Part shown: piece after piece, positions 6,543 to 9,184 of the stretch | How the letters are laid out: the number at the start of each line of letters is the position of its first letter | Numbering within the stretch: the stretch's first letter is position 1 | DNA from: an uncultured Dokdonia sp. | Lineage (GTDB): Bacteria > Bacteroidota > Bacteroidia > Flavobacteriales > Flavobacteriaceae | Direction: 5' to 3' | NCBI GenBank assembly: GCA_937124495.1 | Contig: CAKZKZ010000703.1 | Coordinates: 1-9,184, forward strand | DNA: 9,184 nucleotides | Notes under the pieces: model-generated | Told to the model about the DNA's origin: nothing | What the model saw: the letters and a program-made list of their open reading frames with translations, nothing else | Database searches by the model: none | Position numbers and translations under genes: made by a program

Positions 6543-7319
6543 ATGAAAACATTGCGTAAAAAACTAAAGTTTCTCTCATTATTTATGAGTTTCTGTATTT
6601 TATTTGCAAGCTGTAGTCAATACGATGACAGTACTGCTGTTGATGATAATTCAGTAGATTTTACAGGGCAAGACATATTTAAGTCTGTTTTCTTTGCAGA
6701 TGGAGATTTTGCATCTAAAATTAACAGTTATGATGATAATGTAAAGAGCATGTCTCTTTTGTCAGATGAACAAAGATTAGAATTCAGTAAGGGAATGAAC
6801 GAAATGATCGCATCTATTGAATCAAATGATCCGATTTTCTTCGAAAATTTCAAGAATGATATTACTTCAAAAAATCATCTTCAAATTCAAAATGCTATTG
6901 TAGAAGGTGGTAAGAAATTATATTCTGAACTACAGGGATTATATCCTAACTTAGATCAAGTTATTGAAAAAGTAGGTGAAGATTTTGAATCAGGTAAAAT
7001 AACTACTGATAATGTAATTGACACAAAAAAGCTAGAAGAAAACTCTGGTGAATACATGGGTCTTTTAAAGAATAATATGATTACACAAGACTCTGATGAG
7101 GCTCGTGCATGTTCATTTGTTCTTGTTTGTGCTGCTTACTTCGTTCTAGCTGTTCACAATCAAGTAGCTGTTACTTTTAATGTAGCAGTTGCGATAACAG
7201 TTGCGGCCGCTGTTGCCGTTAAAGTGACTGTAGCATTAGATGAAGAAGAAGAAGTTGCTATAGAGAATAGCTTAGCATTTGAAATTTTAGTAGATGAAAT
7301 TGCATCTATCAAATACTAA
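6543..7319 (+). CDS. sdpC: SdpC-like antimicrobial peptide precursor, lipoprotein type
   Basis: This 258-residue protein is the probable precursor of a secreted SDP-type toxin, a pore-forming or membrane-depolarising peptide in Bacillus subtilis. It has a basic start, a hydrophobic signal and a lipobox FASC with Cys24, followed by SQYDD, which loosely resembles a Bacteroidota surface-export signal. The acidic pro-region (~35-185) has the family-like DIFKSVFFADGDFASKI (44-60). Cys190 and Cys196 are separated by five residues, as are Cys141 and Cys147 of Bacillus SdpC, which form the disulfide of mature SDP. The segment after them is Ala/Val-rich and ends at a DEEEE patch (233-237). A 42-residue peptide, the Bacillus length, counted from Cys190 would end at Ala231, just before that patch. 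ARA (187-189) precedes Cys190. SdpA and SdpB genes follow directly. Family membership rests on these features plus context. Confidence 0.85.
   Translation: MKTLRKKLKFLSLFMSFCILFASCSQYDDSTAVDDNSVDFTGQDIFKSVFFADGDFASKINSYDDNVKSMSLLSDEQRLEFSKGMNEMIASIESNDPIFFENFKNDITSKNHLQIQNAIVEGGKKLYSELQGLYPNLDQVIEKVGEDFESGKITTDNVIDTKKLEENSGEYMGLLKNNMITQDSDEARACSFVLVCAAYFVLAVHNQVAVTFNVAVAITVAAAVAVKVTVALDEEEEVAIENSLAFEILVDEIASIKY
7110..7235 (+). other. Predicted mature SDP-like toxin peptide (residues 190-231)
   Basis: By analogy with Bacillus SDP, which starts at the first cysteine and has 42 residues, the mature peptide would run from Cys190 to Ala231. It has a Cys-x5-Cys loop, one internal Lys (227), one His and no acidic residue, and is otherwise mostly Ala, Val and other hydrophobic residues. 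The ends are inference; only the cysteine spacing and the hydrophobic extent are seen directly. Confidence 0.55.
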
Positions 7320-7322
7320 ACA

Positions 7323-7871
7323 ATGAAGAATTATAAATATTCTTTATTTTTTTTGATTGGGTTATCTTGTATAGGAGGAATTCTATTTACCGTATTCTTC
7401 TCTTCTATACAATTTAACCCCATTCAAAGTAAATACAATAAAAAGAAACTCGTCGTTTCTTTAACTCCTCAAGGTTGGGCTTTTTTCACACGTAATCCGA
7501 GAGAAGCACAAACATTGATCTATGAAGTTAAAGATGATAAATTAGTCTTATTAAAACACAAACATTCGAGCATCTATAACTGGATTGGTTTAGATAGACG
7601 CGCTTCTGTACTTGTATCTGAGATGTCAATTATCAGAAGTAAAGTTCCTGATAGTATGTTTATGACCACAAAATGGAACTATCAAACAAACAAAACAGGA
7701 GATTTCCCCTCAGAAAGTATAGCGATTAAAAATGAGATTCATAACCCCACGCTATGTGGTGATTATGTTTTAGTTTTTCAACAACCTATTGCTTGGGCAT
7801 ATAGTAAATCTATGGATAATATTGATATGCCAGCAAAATCTGTTAGAATAAAAATTGAATGTAATGATTAA
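7323..7871 (+). CDS. sdpA: SdpA family protein, toxin maturation factor
   Basis: This 182-residue protein carries the SdpA family hallmark PQGWAFFTRNPRE (49-61), behind one N-terminal membrane helix (~6-27). A second conserved-looking stretch is NPTLCGDYVLVFQQPIAWAY (141-160), with Cys145. In Bacillus subtilis SdpA acts with SdpB to convert secreted pro-SdpC into active SDP; the chemistry is not known to me. Here most of the protein after the helix is predicted periplasmic. It is slightly longer than the roughly 158-residue Bacillus protein. The ATG lies three bases after the sdpC-like stop, so the two are co-expressed. A run of eight T (7347-7354) falls within the first 35 bases of the gene and encodes part of the membrane helix. 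No protease or thiol-oxidase signature is visible. Confidence 0.88.
   Translation: MKNYKYSLFFLIGLSCIGGILFTVFFSSIQFNPIQSKYNKKKLVVSLTPQGWAFFTRNPREAQTLIYEVKDDKLVLLKHKHSSIYNWIGLDRRASVLVSEMSIIRSKVPDSMFMTTKWNYQTNKTGDFPSESIAIKNEIHNPTLCGDYVLVFQQPIAWAYSKSMDNIDMPAKSVRIKIECND
7347..7354 (+). repeat. T8 homopolymer near the start of the SdpA gene
   Basis: Eight consecutive T residues encode Phe-rich codons of the N-terminal helix. A matching T8 tract lies near the start of the SdpB gene. Such tracts can slip during replication or transcription; no frameshift is present in this copy. Confidence 0.5.
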
Positions 7872-8787
7872 AAACTTTTTTTTACAATTAGAAGCATACA
7901 GTAAAAATCTAGTAGAAAATTATTCTCCTCATACAAACGTTGTAGGCCTTGGACGCTCTCTCTTAGCACTAGGTTCCTTATTAACACTAGCTATTAATCC
8001 TGCACATTACTTCTTTAATAAATCTATAGAAGGTGTCTATTTTAATCCATTGTTAGATCTAGAAACCTATCCTTTCAATAATTTTAATTTCTTCTTACTT
8101 TTTGGTGTTGAAAACGCTTGGATCATGAAATGGCTAGCAGTCATCATTCTTATCGTTGTGATCTCTGGTTATTTTATAAAAATATCTTCCATTTTACATT
8201 GGTGGATTGCCATTAGTTTTATGCTCTCATCATCTTTATTAGATGGAGGCGATCAAATAGCCTCTATTTTATCATTTTTACTCATCCCAATATGCTTAAC
8301 TGACTCTCGAAAAAATCATTGGCAAAAAATAAAAAATAATAACTCACCAAAAAATTTAATCGCTATTCTATTTGTTTGGATCATTCGAATACAAGTAGCG
8401 GTCATCTATTTTCATGCTTCTACAGGTAAGTTTAATACCATTGAGTGGGAAAACGGTACCGCATTATATTACTGGTTAAACCATTCTGTATTTGGTATTA
8501 CAGATTTTTATAGACCGTTATTAGACCCTATGCTTAGTAATACATTTTTGCAACCTCTTTTAACCTATGGTGTTATTATTTTAGAAATATGTCTATTCTT
8601 AGCGTTAACGGCCTCTGTTAAATACAGAAAAAGGATATTACCATTAGCCATATTCTTCCACTTTTTTATCATCCTATTTCATGGAATATTTTCTTTTTTC
8701 TTCTCTATTGTAGCTGGAGCCATTCTTTACTTATATCCAACATATCAAAATATAGACTTTAAACGTTGGAAAAGGAAAGCAAAATAA
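7864..8787 (+). CDS. sdpB: SdpB family protein, HTTM-type membrane protein for toxin maturation
   Basis: The product has 307 residues from the ATG at 7864, which overlaps the SdpA stop by eight bases (ATGATTAA). A TTG at 7855 is in frame, but the ATG is preferred. It is polytopic, with about six or seven helices (near 28-46, 87-105, 110-126, 131-146, 165-185, 232-252, 258-290), and close in length to Bacillus SdpB (about 320). It carries the signature shared with HTTM and vitamin-K-dependent gamma-carboxylase-like proteins: R175-Q177, YFHASTGK (182-189), then W195 and G198. In Bacillus, SdpB and SdpA are both needed to produce active SDP from SdpC. A T8 tract (7876-7883) falls at codons 5-7. 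No gene for an SdpI-type immunity protein follows. Assignment is firm from motif plus neighbours; the reaction, if any, is unknown. Confidence 0.88.
   Translation: MIKNFFLQLEAYSKNLVENYSPHTNVVGLGRSLLALGSLLTLAINPAHYFFNKSIEGVYFNPLLDLETYPFNNFNFFLLFGVENAWIMKWLAVIILIVVISGYFIKISSILHWWIAISFMLSSSLLDGGDQIASILSFLLIPICLTDSRKNHWQKIKNNNSPKNLIAILFVWIIRIQVAVIYFHASTGKFNTIEWENGTALYYWLNHSVFGITDFYRPLLDPMLSNTFLQPLLTYGVIILEICLFLALTASVKYRKRILPLAIFFHFFIILFHGIFSFFFSIVAGAILYLYPTYQNIDFKRWKRKAK
7876..7883 (+). repeat. T8 homopolymer near the start of the SdpB gene
   Basis: Eight consecutive T residues follow the fourth codon of the ATG-started SdpB gene. The position mirrors the T8 tract in the SdpA gene. Confidence 0.5.
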
Positions 8788-8800
8788 TCTAACTACACAC

Positions 8801-8847
8801 TAATCATTTCAAATACAGTGATTTATAAGTTATTTTCGTAATGATTA
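8801..8847. repeat. 8-base inverted repeat behind the sdp-like operon
   Basis: TAATCATT (8801-8808) and AATGATTA (8840-8847) are perfect reverse complements with a 31-base spacer. There is no GC-rich stem and no T-tract after it, so it does not qualify as a standard terminator. No better terminator is seen between 8788 and 8902, so the end of the sdp-like transcript is unresolved. Confidence 0.3.
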
Positions 8848-8902
8848 ACTAATACATTTATATGTGATATCTTTATAAACAATGACTTTGTCTTGTTTAT
8901 TT

Positions 8903-8933
8903 TTTGAACTTCCTAAAGACCATCGTACTTTTA
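8903..8933 (+). promoter_or_regulatory. Bacteroidota-type promoter of the glutamate synthase-like gene
   Basis: TTTG (8903-8906) as the -33 element is followed after exactly 19 bases by TACTTTTA (8926-8933), which matches the TAnnTTTG -7 box except for its last base. Transcription would start near 8940, about 12 bases before the ATG at 8952. Element identity and spacing both fit the flavobacterial consensus. Confidence 0.6.
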
Positions 8934-8951
8934 AAAAAAATTAGTCTACAT

Positions 8952-9184
8952 ATGGATATTGTTTTAGATTTTTTAGGAAATATTGCCTGGTGGGGTTGGA
9001 TATTGATTGCTCTAGCCGTTATTGCTATTAGGGACATATTTGTTCAACGTAGTCATACCGTAAGTCATAACTTCCCAGTAATAGGACATATACGTTATAT
9101 GTTAGAAAGTATTGGGCCAGAAATGCGTCAGTATTTTGTAGCAAACAATAGAGAAGAACTTCCTTTTAATCGTATTGAACGTGG
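8952..9184 (+). CDS. FMN-binding glutamate synthase family protein, N-terminal part (cut by window edge)
   Basis: Only the first 77 codons are present; the gene runs off the right edge. One membrane helix (~11-28) is followed by the segment HTVSHNFPVIGHIRYMLE (35-52) and then GPEMRQYFVANNREELPFNRIERG, the characteristic N-terminus of the FMN-binding glutamate synthase family (homologues of the GltB central and FMN domain, usually a little over 500 residues). The full enzymes carry the Glu_synthase domain; their physiological substrate is generally not established, and they lack the glutaminase domain of true GOGAT. The ATG at 8952 gives the expected start, 164 bases after the SdpB stop and behind its own promoter. 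It is therefore probably a separate unit with no role in the toxin system. Confidence 0.85.
   Translation, partial: MDIVLDFLGNIAWWGWILIALAVIAIRDIFVQRSHTVSHNFPVIGHIRYMLESIGPEMRQYFVANNREELPFNRIER

Noticed and set aside
7204..7211. GCGGCCGC word in the toxin gene
   Set aside because: It is a by-product of consecutive Ala codons; there is no sign of cloning or special function.
7237..7251. GAA triplet run in the toxin precursor gene as a phase-variation repeat
   Set aside because: Only four GAA units, and triplet slippage would keep the frame; it is simply the acidic patch.
7855..7863. TTG start for the SdpB gene
   Set aside because: An ATG three codons later (7864) gives the usual short stop-start overlap with the SdpA gene; nothing favours the TTG.
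1..9184. CRISPR arrays, tRNA or rRNA genes, insertion sequences or prophage parts
   Set aside because: No regular repeat-spacer pattern, no tRNA-like cloverleaf, no transposase or integrase and no terminal repeats were seen.

Overview
The window is a low-GC stretch that reads as a chromosomal segment of a Bacteroidota bacterium, most likely a flavobacterium. The reasons are the AT-rich composition, genes without Shine-Dalgarno sequences, promoter boxes of the TTTG / TAnnTTTG type, a Bacteroidota-style lipoprotein signal, and protein families (DUF2339/DUF3999 pairs, an L7/L12-like tail-anchored protein, an FMN-binding glutamate synthase-like protein) that look flavobacterial. All seven complete genes and the partial gene at the right edge lie on the plus strand. 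I cannot name the genus.

Layout. (1) 13-1101: a membrane protein with a conserved but unnamed N-terminal domain; its start may lie further left. (2) 1304-5940: a tight four-gene group, probably one operon. It holds a very large polytopic DUF2339 protein, an overlapping DUF3999 exported protein with one C-terminal anchor, a five-helix membrane protein, and a small protein with a ribosomal-L7/L12-like domain on a membrane tail. A candidate promoter precedes the group and a strong hairpin terminator (6007-6040) follows it. None of these four has a function I can assign. (3) 5941-6542: a 600-base non-coding stretch. Its right end (6427-6508) is rich in nested inverted repeats and may be a structured mRNA leader or an operator region. 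(4) 6543-8787: three coupled genes that form an SdpC-SdpA-SdpB set, related to the Bacillus subtilis sporulation-delaying-protein (SDP) cannibalism toxin system. (5) 8952-9184: the beginning of an FMN-binding glutamate synthase family gene behind its own promoter.

The SDP-like operon is the main point of interest. The first gene encodes a toxin precursor: a lipoprotein signal, an acidic pro-region, a hydrophobic Ala/Val-rich segment opened by two cysteines spaced exactly as in the Bacillus SDP peptide, and an acidic tail. The second and third encode the SdpA- and SdpB-type proteins that in Bacillus are needed to turn the precursor into the mature peptide. What differs from Bacillus is the gene order (C-A-B rather than A-B-C), the lipoprotein type of export in a Gram-negative cell, and the absence of a recognisable SdpI immunity or SdpR repressor gene in this window.
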